Origin: Litoreibacter ponti
GTDB taxonomy: Bacteria; Pseudomonadota; Alphaproteobacteria; Rhodobacterales; Rhodobacteraceae
NCBI RefSeq assembly: GCF_003054285.1
Contig: NZ_QBKS01000001.1
Location: 2,294,001 to 2,358,000 of the forward strand
Reading direction: 5' to 3'
DNA: 64,000 nt
This document shows positions 46,974-55,199 of the stretch, one piece after another. Position 1 is the stretch's first letter. Every line of letters begins with the position of its first letter. Both the position numbers and the translations under genes were made by a program. The notes under the pieces were generated by a model. It did no database searches. It was not told where the DNA came from and saw nothing but the letters and a program-made list of their open reading frames with translations.

Positions 46974-47528
46974 TTATTCAAATGGCGAAACGAAATCGGC
47001 AAAGTCGATTGCCGCCGCGTCTTTCTCGGACAATATCGCCTGTTCCGCATCCAGTTGCCAGTCGATGTCAAGGCTCGGGCTCGCAAAGTGGACAGCCCCA
47101 TCGCAGTCAGGTGCGTAGACATCCGAGCATTTGTAAAGCAGCTCGGAGTTTGGGGCCAAAGTCGCGAAGCCATGCAGGAAACCCTTGGGAACGAAAAGTT
47201 GCTTTCCATTCTCCGCGCTCAGCTCTTCTGCCACCCACCTTCCGTAGGTCGGTGAGCTTTTGCGGATATCAACCGCGACGTCGAGAACGGCCCCCGCACC
47301 GCAACGCACAAGTTTGTCCTGAGCGTGGGGTGGTGACTGGAAATGCAGGCCGCGCACGGTCCCGACCGGCACGGAGAGCGAATGGTTATCCTGGACGAAA
47401 TCCGCAACGATACCCAATTTTTCCAGTGTTTTCTTGTTCCATACTTCGGAGAAATAGCCGCGCTCGTCGCCAAACCGCTTGGGCGTCAGAACCACGACGC
47501 CATCCAACTGCGTTTCCTGAACATGCAC
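46974..47528 (-). CDS. rfbC: dTDP-4-dehydrorhamnose 3,5-epimerase
   Basis: A 184-residue cupin-fold epimerase: RFGDERGYFSEVW, the catalytic His in GTVRGLHFQ, VLDVAVDIRKSSPTYG, and PKGFLHGFATL with the conserved histidine. It epimerises the 4-keto sugar before RmlD. The start is a GTG at 47526-47528 with GGAGAG 8 bases upstream. It is the first gene of the rfbCBDA operon, so the promoter should lie in 47529-47720. Confidence 0.93.
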   Translation of the reverse strand: MHVQETQLDGVVVLTPKRFGDERGYFSEVWNKKTLEKLGIVADFVQDNHSLSVPVGTVRGLHFQSPPHAQDKLVRCGAGAVLDVAVDIRKSSPTYGRWVAEELSAENGKQLFVPKGFLHGFATLAPNSELLYKCSDVYAPDCDGAVHFASPSLDIDWQLDAEQAILSEKDAAAIDFADFVSPFE

Positions 47529-48020
47529 TGTTGATCTCTCCTCGATCTATCGCCGCGACCTGTAGCAGGGGCAGTCTCCACTGTCACCTAGCCTCCGCGC
47601 CTTGGCGCTGTTCGCCCCGTCGGATTGCGATCGGATTGTTCCGTTCAAATTTAACGATTTCCTGCGGCGTAGCATCATCCGTATCGCTCCGAAAACTCGG
47701 TCACAACCAACCTTACACAACATACTCATTCGGCTCGGACCAGATGCTTTGAGAAGGTCAGATGCACTGAGAAAATCCGCTTTGAAAGGGCTGTAAATCA
47801 TGCATCCGGAGGGCTTCAGTCAACGCGAAAACGCGGTCCTTGAGCACAAGTAGATTTGAGTTTGCGCAAAAGGGAGACGGTTCAGCTAAGATCAGAGCGA
47901 GGACCTGTACTATCATGCGGCTAACTGAGAGTAATGTGCGGGCGAAAGTAGCCAAGTAAAACGAGCCGGTGCGCCGGGTTTGGAAATTTGATCGGGACGA
48001 TTATCAGGAAAGGTCAACAG
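47529..48020. other. 492-base intergenic region upstream of rfbC and of the 48021 methyltransferase
   Basis: No gene can be supported here. It must hold the promoters of the two divergent units. Two imperfect copies of AGATGC(T/A)TGAGAA lie around 47743-47775. The part next to the methyltransferase is AT-rich compared with the flanks. No terminator or transposon end is visible. Confidence 0.4.
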
Positions 48021-48824
48021 GTGGTCGACATCAAAAAAGTATCCTTGGCCCCGCCTCGCGAGAAGATTGAATTCACAGGCGAGCGCTGCACCCCTTGGAT
48101 TACGACAGGTCTCTTGTCGGAACATCTCCACAGGTATCTTTCCGTTCTTGAGCTTGTGGAAGGAAAAACTGTCCTCGATATTGCCTGTGGCGAAGGGTAC
48201 GGCGCAGCCTTGATGCGGAATGCAGGCGCTTCAAGCGTTCTGGGCATCGACATCGACCAAGAGATTATTGTCAGAGCCAATCGTATATACGGCAGAGAAG
48301 AGCTTTCCTTCGCCTGTGGGGATATTCGGGAAGACCTCAATATTCCGTCAAAGAAATTTGATGTAATCACTTGCTTTGAAACGATCGAGCATATCGATGC
48401 GCAAGACGCATTTATGGCTGAACTCGCGCGAGTCTTAGCCCCGGGAGGGACACTCATAATTTCCACACCAGACGCGAAGCGACCCGGTGCGGAGAACGAG
48501 AATAATCCTTTTCACGAAAAGGAGCTGAGCATCGAAGAGTTTCAGGATTTGGTAGGTCGACACTTTGCTTATTCGGAAATGAACTATCAACGCTTCGTGT
48601 GCGGGTCCGTCATGAGTGGCCCTGACGGCGCAATAACGCCAAATCAGAGTTTCTGGGAACGGAACGGCTTCCTCGCCTATGAGAATACTCGAGGTCTACA
48701 ACACCAGAAATTCGCGATTATTTCAGCGTCGGATAGGCCCGTCAGTGCACTTTCGACGGGCCTTCTGCATGATGGTCATATTCTGGCAAGCCTTCGCACG
48801 GCTCTCCGCGCCGCAACAGAATGA
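48021..48824 (+). CDS. Class I SAM-dependent methyltransferase
   Basis: AGGAAAGG at 48006-48013 fits the GTG at 48021 (7 bases), giving 267 residues; the TTG further upstream is not needed. The SAM fold is complete: KTVLDIACGEGYGAALM (motif I), SVLGIDID, FACGDIRED, DVITCFETIEHID (post-motif), LARVLAPGGTLIISTPD. It has no recognised substrate domain. It stands alone on the plus strand between two minus-strand sugar operons, so glycan methylation is likely but unproven. It ends 21 bases from the convergent methyltransferase-kinase gene. Confidence 0.85.
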   Translation: MVDIKKVSLAPPREKIEFTGERCTPWITTGLLSEHLHRYLSVLELVEGKTVLDIACGEGYGAALMRNAGASSVLGIDIDQEIIVRANRIYGREELSFACGDIREDLNIPSKKFDVITCFETIEHIDAQDAFMAELARVLAPGGTLIISTPDAKRPGAENENNPFHEKELSIEEFQDLVGRHFAYSEMNYQRFVCGSVMSGPDGAITPNQSFWERNGFLAYENTRGLQHQKFAIISASDRPVSALSTGLLHDGHILASLRTALRAATE

Positions 48825-48845
48825 CGCCCGGGTACTTCGCAATAT

Positions 48846-50399
48846 CTACGCTTTCATTTGTTCATACAGCTTTGCTTGAAGCTGCAAACCTGAAATAAAG
48901 CGTTCGATTGGTCGGTCTTCCAAAGGCGCACCTTGCTTGACCCTCGCCCTCAACCACAAAATACTCGTTGCCGCGCTAAACGCAAAATCGAAACTGGAAA
49001 CCTGTCGTGAAAAGGTCTTACCGGCTTCAGAAAGTGTCGAAACAAGTTCTTCCTCATTGGCCCCGGTGTGAAGCGCGCAAGAGATGATGTCAGAATAGGC
49101 CGGGCCAGCACGCAAGATGTCTAAGTCAACAATCCGATCAGCCTTTCGGGCTGTCAGAATAAAATTTCCGTTCTGCATGTCGTTGTGTAACAGCCCGTCC
49201 TCGAGACCAAGATCGTAGTCGTCCAGATCTTGGGTAATTTGATCCAAAAAAGGATTCAGACCAGCCGCCTCCAATTTTGACACAAACTCTGATGGCAGTT
49301 CGTCGTGCCGTGGCGCGCTTAACTGTCCGAAGACACGTTGAAGCGGCCCTAGGATTTCATCATCCGCGAGCGAAAAATGCTGAAAAAGTTTTAGGGCCAG
49401 CCCCATCGGATCTTTAGCAGCCTTCGGCGTCACTCGCTTGGGAAAGTAGTCGCTCAGCAATCCCAAGAATGGGAATATCATATACGTCTCGCCGTCACTC
49501 TCTTTTTTCCGAAACGCGCCATCAATGCGTTCCGGCGAAACGATGACTGAATTGGACACGCGCTTGGTTAGAAATTGCCCCAGCTTCTCGACGTCACCAT
49601 CTCCAAGCCGCACGAAAGCGCTGTTCTTGGGGATGCTTTTCAGAACTTTGGGACCTTTGCTGGTTGTGATCAAAGAAGATTGGTTCACCCCGCGAGATAG
49701 AGAAATTCCAGACTGATTGGCGTTGGTCCAATGCTGGAGCGGAAGCGATTGCGCGTATTTGTCAGTTGCAGAAATCAGAACCCGTTTTGAATTCTCCATT
49801 TCTCCAAAATAGGTCATGAACCGCTCGATTTTCACGGTCTTGAAGTGTTTTGCCAGACCGCGAATTATGAGCTCGATATCGTAGTTCTCGGTGGGATAAC
49901 CTTTGCGGTTTGCAATCGAGGGCTCGTCTATATCCCACGGTGTTTCAATAAAGAGTGTCTCATTGGTCAAACTCGCCAGGTGCGCGATACTTTCGGGCAG
50001 AGTGCCGCCCTGATGAACAATCCAATGCAGAACTTCCATACACAGCACGACATCTGCGTTGTTGGTTTCAGGCGACAGGGCGTTCAAGCCAATTTTCTCA
50101 ACAGAAATTGGCAACTTGTGAGAACTTACAACATCCGAGAAAAACTCGGTGAATTCCGGCATAACATCCACAGATTGGATCTTCGAAGCGCCGAGGCTGT
50201 GGGCGAAAAGTGAGAGAGCCCCCGAGTTGCAACCGATATCAAGAACGGACTTTCCTTGGAATGTCTCTTCAGTCCATCCAGTCTCAATCAGGCGAACAAA
50301 GGTGCTGTCGTTTTCTGGCTGCAGCGTCTTCGGATCGTACCGCTCATATCTGCACGCAATGTCGGGCACCGAGTCATACATTGTCATTTCTTGTCCCAT
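48846..50399 (-). CDS. Methyltransferase-kinase fusion, WbdD-like chain terminator candidate
   Basis: A 517-residue protein with two domains. Residues about 35-215 are a SAM methyltransferase (KSVLDIGCNSGALSLFAHSL at 50-69, DVVLCMEVLHWIV). Residues about 240-470 look like an APH/eukaryotic-like kinase: a beta-strand lysine in PKVLKSIPK (K254), catalytic loop LLHNDMQNGNFIL with D407, and metal ligand in RIVDLDI (D425 or D427). The closest described layout is E. coli O9a WbdD, which phosphorylates and methylates the non-reducing end of the chain and sets its length. The coiled-coil membrane tail of WbdD is not seen. It is the last gene of the heptose operon, 96 bases after the dehydratase. The assignment is an inference from layout. 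Confidence 0.7.
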   Translation of the reverse strand: MGQEMTMYDSVPDIACRYERYDPKTLQPENDSTFVRLIETGWTEETFQGKSVLDIGCNSGALSLFAHSLGASKIQSVDVMPEFTEFFSDVVSSHKLPISVEKIGLNALSPETNNADVVLCMEVLHWIVHQGGTLPESIAHLASLTNETLFIETPWDIDEPSIANRKGYPTENYDIELIIRGLAKHFKTVKIERFMTYFGEMENSKRVLISATDKYAQSLPLQHWTNANQSGISLSRGVNQSSLITTSKGPKVLKSIPKNSAFVRLGDGDVEKLGQFLTKRVSNSVIVSPERIDGAFRKKESDGETYMIFPFLGLLSDYFPKRVTPKAAKDPMGLALKLFQHFSLADDEILGPLQRVFGQLSAPRHDELPSEFVSKLEAAGLNPFLDQITQDLDDYDLGLEDGLLHNDMQNGNFILTARKADRIVDLDILRAGPAYSDIISCALHTGANEEELVSTLSEAGKTFSRQVSSFDFAFSAATSILWLRARVKQGAPLEDRPIERFISGLQLQAKLYEQMKA

Positions 50400-50495
50400 A
50401 ACCTCTTGTTAGAGCGTCGTTCAAATCCAAGTCTGCCAATTCTCAAGCTTGTCTTGGATGCAACACCGCGCGGATTCAGCTTATTTCCCAAAACA

Positions 50496-51506
50496 CTAAC
50501 GTGTCAGAAAGTTCGTCGAACTGGAGACACGTTCACGCCAATAGTTCAACAGATCAGTCATCGTTTGCTCAAATCCGATTTCCGGCTTCCAGCCAGTGTG
50601 CGCTTCAAACTTTGCTGTGTTGGGAACCTGCAAATCCGCATCGATTGGCCGTAATCGGTCCGGATCTGTTTCAACTTTGATGTCCTTTACCGTCGACATA
50701 GCCAAGAGGGCGTCCAACATCTCACGAACAGAGCAGGTGTAGGTTCCCCCGATATTGTAGTACTCGCCTGGGATCGGATCCTTTGTCACCAGCAGATAGT
50801 AGGCTCTAACCGCATCACGTACGTCGGCCCACGTTCGCAAGCTATCGAGATTACCTGTCTTCAAGACAGGCGGAATTCGCCCAGCCTCAATCAGCGCGAT
50901 CTGTTTGGCGAATGTCGACTCTGCGAACACGTCTCCACGCCGGGGGCCGGTATGCGTAAACATCCGTGTCGTCATGACCTTCATACCGTAGGCTTCGCCA
51001 TAGTAGCGTCCGACCAAATCGGTGCCGACCTTCGAGATCGCGTACGGAGAGGCCGGATGGAACGTGCATTCCTCGTCGATTGGGAGCTTCTCCTTTGGCA
51101 CGCGGCCAAAGACCTCCGAAGACGCACAAACATGAATGACCGGGTCCATTTCCTGTTGGCGAATGGCCTCAAGGAGACGGTTGGTCCCTTGAATGTTGGT
51201 GTCCATGGTATCCAGAGGGGCATCAAAGCTCGTGCGCGGGAAGCTTTGAGCCGCAAGATGGAAGACATAGTCAGGCTGAGAGACTTTCACCGCCTGATAC
51301 AGTGAAAGCTCATCCCTAAGGTCTGCATATTGCAGAAAGACACGATCCTTGTCGTTGATGCGAGGCAAAAGATGATTGAGGTTATCCATCGGGCTGCGCC
51401 AGCGCGCGACACCCCAGATATCCCAGTCAGTGTTTTCTAGAAGGAAGTCGGTCAGGTGAGAGCCCACCATTCCCGTAATACCAGTGATCAAGGCGCGTTT
51501 TGTCAT
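50496..51506 (-). CDS. GDP-mannose 4,6-dehydratase-like enzyme (proposed GDP-heptose dehydratase)
   Basis: The ATG at 51504-51506 overlaps the reductase stop by 4 bases and gives 336 residues. ALITGITGMVGSHLTDFLL, FHLAAQSFPRTSFDAP, CASSEVFGRVP, SPYAISKVGTD (YxxxK) and MFTHTGPRRGDVFAES are the GMD-family blocks. These enzymes turn GDP-mannose into the 4-keto-6-deoxy form. Since the four neighbours make a GDP-manno-heptose, the substrate is more likely that heptose, as for DmhA/WcbK in Yersinia and Campylobacter. A GDP-mannose substrate cannot be excluded. Confidence 0.8.
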   Translation of the reverse strand: MTKRALITGITGMVGSHLTDFLLENTDWDIWGVARWRSPMDNLNHLLPRINDKDRVFLQYADLRDELSLYQAVKVSQPDYVFHLAAQSFPRTSFDAPLDTMDTNIQGTNRLLEAIRQQEMDPVIHVCASSEVFGRVPKEKLPIDEECTFHPASPYAISKVGTDLVGRYYGEAYGMKVMTTRMFTHTGPRRGDVFAESTFAKQIALIEAGRIPPVLKTGNLDSLRTWADVRDAVRAYYLLVTKDPIPGEYYNIGGTYTCSVREMLDALLAMSTVKDIKVETDPDRLRPIDADLQVPNTAKFEAHTGWKPEIGFEQTMTDLLNYWRERVSSSTNFLTR

Positions 51507-52372
51507 GGTCTCTCTGTTTTCATTTGGGCCTCTGCATACAGCCAATGCAGGGTATCCTCCATAGAGTATTTACGAGCGTAGCCGAGTGAGCGGATCAGGG
51601 AGTTGTCCCCTCTTTGATAGAGGATGTCCCGCGCACGAATGAAATCGGGGTTGATCCGGATTTCTGGCCTGTGAGCCGATATCTCGCCCAACATATCCAA
51701 GATGGTCTGTATCGATACGACCTCTGCATTCGCGAAGTTTATCAGGGGCGGTGGAGCGTCCGCGGCGAGAACGGCCTCCATCATCGCGCAAAAATCGCGC
51801 ACATCAATGAAGTCGCGCTCGACGCCCAAATTGCCGAGTTCGATAATTTCGGACTTGGCCACAAAGTTTCGGATCAACTTTGGAAGTAAGAACGTCTCCG
51901 CTTGGCCCACGCCGATGATGCTGAATGGGCGGATGATCACTGTGTCCACATCCCCGGCCATCATGGCACAGTAATGCTCCGCTAGGAGCTTGGCGCAAGA
52001 ATAGTGATTAAGCGGTAGTGGCCGATCCGTTTCAGACAACGGGTTCTGAGGTGCTGCACCATACACGTTCGCGGTCGAGACGAAGTACAGCCGTCCCGAA
52101 AAGGCGCTTTCGCTCAGCGCCTCAAGCAGGTTTAGATGACCTTGAGCGTTGATCCTGTAGAGATCCTCGGTCGCAGATCCGGTATGGGACAAGGCCGCGA
52201 AGTTCAGCACAATCTCCGGTGAAGTCTCGTCGATCAATGCGCGCAAGCTGGCTTTGTCCGTAAGGTCCCACGTCTTGCGCTGAGGAATACTCAGGTCATA
52301 CTTGTCACGTAAATACGCCTGCATCCATTGGCCCAGAAACCCGCTTGCCCCGAGAAAAAGCGCCTTCTTCAT
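51503..52372 (-). CDS. NAD-dependent epimerase/dehydratase (proposed GDP-6-deoxy-sugar reductase)
   Basis: A 289-residue extended SDR: KALFLGASGFLGQWMQAYL, NFAALSHTGSATED, VSTANVYGAAPQNPLSE, the catalytic NHYSCAKLLAEHY and the substrate-side GNLGVERDFIDVRD. It resembles Rmd/DmhB-type reductases that convert the 4-keto-6-deoxy intermediate to the final sugar nucleotide. Its start overlaps the stop of the HddC-GmhB fusion and its stop overlaps the dehydratase start, so it is tightly coupled to both. The exact product is inferred from context. Confidence 0.78.
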   Translation of the reverse strand: MKKALFLGASGFLGQWMQAYLRDKYDLSIPQRKTWDLTDKASLRALIDETSPEIVLNFAALSHTGSATEDLYRINAQGHLNLLEALSESAFSGRLYFVSTANVYGAAPQNPLSETDRPLPLNHYSCAKLLAEHYCAMMAGDVDTVIIRPFSIIGVGQAETFLLPKLIRNFVAKSEIIELGNLGVERDFIDVRDFCAMMEAVLAADAPPPLINFANAEVVSIQTILDMLGEISAHRPEIRINPDFIRARDILYQRGDNSLIRSLGYARKYSMEDTLHWLYAEAQMKTERP

Positions 52373-53562
52373 GTAACTGACCTCACCACGTCCGCCAGGT
52401 TTCCGCCTTCGAACAACACACCCCGGATGCCTGCTGCTTCGGCAGCCTGCACATCGCTGGCGTTGTCTCCGATCATGATCGAGCGATCTTGGATCACCGC
52501 GTAGTGCTCGATTAGGTCAAGCAACATTCCAGGCTGTGGCTTCCGCCAAGGATGAGGCCCCGTGAATTCGGGCACGACCCCATCGACATGATAGGGACAG
52601 AAGCGAAAATCGGAAATCCGACCACCTATGTCGCAAACTTGGTCTTCAATCCAGCTGTGCAGGCGTTCTACGTCGTCTACGCCGTAAAATCCGCGCGCGA
52701 CGCCCGCCTGATTCGTGACAACGAACACATGCATTCTCATCTGCGTGGCCCACAGAATGGCCTCTTGGGCACCATTGATCCACTCGAAGTCTTCGATGCG
52801 GTGCAAGTAATTAATGTCCTTATTGATGACACCGTCGCGATCAAGGAACAAAGCCGACCTAGCCATGGCATCTGGAACAACTTTCCCTGCGCGATCCAAA
52901 TCGTCGGGAATCCCGATGTCGATGAATACCTCGTCAAACGACTTCGCTGTTACAAGATTCTGATCGACCAAGTTGGGGAAAACGTCGTTCTCCAGTGAAA
53001 CAAATCCTTTCCCGATATCTTGGAGAATGCGCTTGTGAAGCAAATAGATACCGCCGTTGATGTCTGCGGCCCCGGCGCCTTCCCTCGGTCTCGCCGAGAA
53101 AGAACTCACCCTCGCGCCGTCGCAAAGCACAACCCCATATCGGCCGGGATCACTGACCCGCCGCAGGGCTATACACGCCACAGGGTCTTCTTTTTCGATG
53201 TCCAAACCAAGCATCGCAAGCGGAACGTCGAAGAACGTATCGCCGTTAAGTAGAAAGAAGCGATCGGACAGGTGATCCTTTGCGAACCGGAGTGCTCCCG
53301 CGGTGCCCAGCGGCTCCGGCTCGATAAGAACGTCGACCTCGCAGCGCGGGATTTTCGTTTCTGCAAAATGCGCTTCAATCTGTTCGCCAAGATAACCGGC
53401 GATCACGGTGACCCGTCTCATCCCTTCGCAAACAAGATGACGAACAAGATGCTCCAGAAAAGGGCGGCCAGCCACATTCATCATTGGTTTTGGGGTCGCG
53501 TCTGTCAGTTTGCCCAGACGCGTCCCCCTGCCGCCCGCAAGAATGACGGCGTGACGTATCAC
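52369..53562 (-). CDS. Fused GDP-heptose guanylyltransferase and heptose-bisphosphate phosphatase (HddC-GmhB)
   Basis: The GTG at 53560-53562 overlaps the gmhA stop (ATGTGA) and has AGGA 6 bases upstream, giving 397 residues. Residues 1-230 are a nucleotidyltransferase (HAVILAGGRGTRLGKLTDA, FLLNGDTFF). Residues 238-395 are a HAD phosphatase (ALFLDRDGVINKD with D241 and D243, VTNQAG, MIGDNASDVQAAEAAG). The pair covers the GmhB step, removal of the 7-phosphate, and the HddC step, GDP transfer. The zinc loop of GmhB is partly lost: CPYHVDGV keeps Cys and His, but the later CxC pair is replaced by PHPW before RKPQPGM. Separate genes are the rule elsewhere. Confidence 0.85.
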   Translation of the reverse strand: MIRHAVILAGGRGTRLGKLTDATPKPMMNVAGRPFLEHLVRHLVCEGMRRVTVIAGYLGEQIEAHFAETKIPRCEVDVLIEPEPLGTAGALRFAKDHLSDRFFLLNGDTFFDVPLAMLGLDIEKEDPVACIALRRVSDPGRYGVVLCDGARVSSFSARPREGAGAADINGGIYLLHKRILQDIGKGFVSLENDVFPNLVDQNLVTAKSFDEVFIDIGIPDDLDRAGKVVPDAMARSALFLDRDGVINKDINYLHRIEDFEWINGAQEAILWATQMRMHVFVVTNQAGVARGFYGVDDVERLHSWIEDQVCDIGGRISDFRFCPYHVDGVVPEFTGPHPWRKPQPGMLLDLIEHYAVIQDRSIMIGDNASDVQAAEAAGIRGVLFEGGNLADVVRSVT

Positions 53563-54128
53563 ATCAGTTCCTGTTCGACGATTTCGCACATCATGTGGCC
53601 AACGGCGATATGCATTTCCTGAATGCGCGCAGTGTGGTCCGCGGGCACACGGATGCAGGTATCGCAGGCATCAGCCATTGCGCCTCCCGTGCTACCGGTC
53701 AAGCCAACGGCGTATATTCCCATCTCTCGGGCCGTCGCCATGGCCAGCATGATGTTCTCGCTATTGCCGCTCGTCGACAACCCCACCAAAACGTCTTCCG
53801 TTTGGCCCAAACCGCGTAGCTGGCGATCGAAAATCTGCGCATACCCGTAGTCATTTCCGATTGCAGTCAACGTCGACGTATTCGTAGTCAAAGCGATGGA
53901 GGAAAGAGGCCGGCGGTCATGCAAGAAGCGACCCTGAAGCTCTGCGGCCAAATGCTGCGCGTCTGCGGCCGAGCCGCCATTCCCACAAAAATATACACAC
54001 CCCCCGCGCCGCATGCGCGCGACGATCTCCAGAGAAACCTTCTGAATCTGCTCCGCATTGGCGGTCAGTTTTTCGTAGTTCTGTGCAGTTTCCCGAAAAC
54101 GCTCGCGAATAACAGTTTCATAATCCAT
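53559..54128 (-). CDS. gmhA: Sedoheptulose-7-phosphate isomerase
   Basis: A 189-residue SIS-domain protein. VYFCGNGGSAADAQHLAAEL holds the metal ligands (H and E), GLSTSGNSENI binds phosphate, and RIQEMHIAVGH carries the later Gln and His ligands. GmhA converts sedoheptulose-7-phosphate into D-glycero-D-manno-heptose-7-phosphate, the first step of both ADP- and GDP-heptose pathways. It follows hddA by 12 bases and overlaps the fusion gene. A second gmhA for the LPS core may exist elsewhere in the genome. Confidence 0.92.
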   Translation of the reverse strand: MDYETVIRERFRETAQNYEKLTANAEQIQKVSLEIVARMRRGGCVYFCGNGGSAADAQHLAAELQGRFLHDRRPLSSIALTTNTSTLTAIGNDYGYAQIFDRQLRGLGQTEDVLVGLSTSGNSENIMLAMATAREMGIYAVGLTGSTGGAMADACDTCIRVPADHTARIQEMHIAVGHMMCEIVEQELM

Positions 54129-54140
54129 AGAGGAGAAGCC

Positions 54141-55199
54141 CTAATTGTTGAATGAGACGGGCTGCGGAAGCCGCCAAGATTCGGCGCCGGTTGACACCAT
54201 GTGGCACCCGGAAACCTGACATCCAGCCTCCGACAGCGTCGACATCACGCGACCCCGGTTCATAGGATCCACCAAGAAGAACATGAAACCACCGCCGCCA
54301 GCTCCTGATATTTTTCCCGCCATGGCACCTGCAGAGATTGCACTGTCATAAAGGCCATTCAATTGCGCATTTGAGATCAGGTCAGACGTGCGCTTTTTCG
54401 CCTCCCAACTATGCTGTAGTATCGAGGCCATTGATCTCAGATCGCCGGTCAGCAGAGTATTTTTCATATCCAGGGCGTCCGCACGGAGTTGATGCATCGC
54501 TTCAAGTGACTTCGAAGCATCTTTGGTAGCCGCCTTGGCCTGATGGGAGATGATTTTTGCCGACGACCGGCTGATACCTGAGAAGGCAAGGACCAGGGAC
54601 GACTCCAATTCGTTCCATATCTGACGCGACACTCTCAGGGGATTCACGATGACCTGATTCTTCGCGCCGAACTCCATGTAGTTCACGCCACCAAAAGTAG
54701 CCGCAAACTGGTCTTGCCGACCGCCATCCAGCGCTGCGACCTCTCTCTCGACATGGAATGCCAAATGCGCGACGTCGTATTCACCTAAAGGAACCGACAA
54801 CGCTTCTCTTAAGGCTTCGATGATCGCAACGACCAACGCCGATGATGACCCAAGTCCGGAGCCCATCGGACTGTCGACATGCGTCGTAATCTCAAGCGGG
54901 AGCGCTTTTCCGTCTCGGTATTTTTCCATCATGACACGATAGGCAGCGCGATGAAGAACCAAACCTTCATTCACCGATGGTAGCTCGGTGTCGGGCATAA
55001 CCTCACTCTCGTCTAGGTCCAAAGACCTGAACGAAACACCTTCACCCTTTTTGCGGCTGGCTATCGAAGCATAAGCATACCTGCCGATCGTCACGTTCAA
55101 GACTGCGCCGCCGTAGGTGTCACAATAAGGCGAGACATCTGTGCCGCCTCCGGCAAGTCCAAGACGCAACGGCGCACGGGCGCGGCAGACAAATGTCAT
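54141..55199 (-). CDS. hddA: D-glycero-alpha-D-manno-heptose-7-phosphate kinase
   Basis: A 352-residue GHMP kinase: RARAPLRLGLAGGGTDVSPY, the phosphate loop MGSGLGSSSALVVA and the C-terminal KISGAGGGGFMFFLV. The alpha-specific HddA (as opposed to HldE) is the marker of the GDP-heptose branch. It starts immediately after the stop of the large glycosyltransferase gene (TAA then ATG). It works with gmhA and the fusion enzyme. Confidence 0.9.
   Translation of the reverse strand: MTFVCRARAPLRLGLAGGGTDVSPYCDTYGGAVLNVTIGRYAYASIASRKKGEGVSFRSLDLDESEVMPDTELPSVNEGLVLHRAAYRVMMEKYRDGKALPLEITTHVDSPMGSGLGSSSALVVAIIEALREALSVPLGEYDVAHLAFHVEREVAALDGGRQDQFAATFGGVNYMEFGAKNQVIVNPLRVSRQIWNELESSLVLAFSGISRSSAKIISHQAKAATKDASKSLEAMHQLRADALDMKNTLLTGDLRSMASILQHSWEAKKRTSDLISNAQLNGLYDSAISAGAMAGKISGAGGGGFMFFLVDPMNRGRVMSTLSEAGCQVSGCHMVSTGAESWRLPQPVSFNN

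Noticed and set aside
47547..47801. Minus-strand frame in the gap upstream of rfbC
   Set aside because: No ribosome site, no motif, and its translation is irregular; the gap is better explained as a promoter region.
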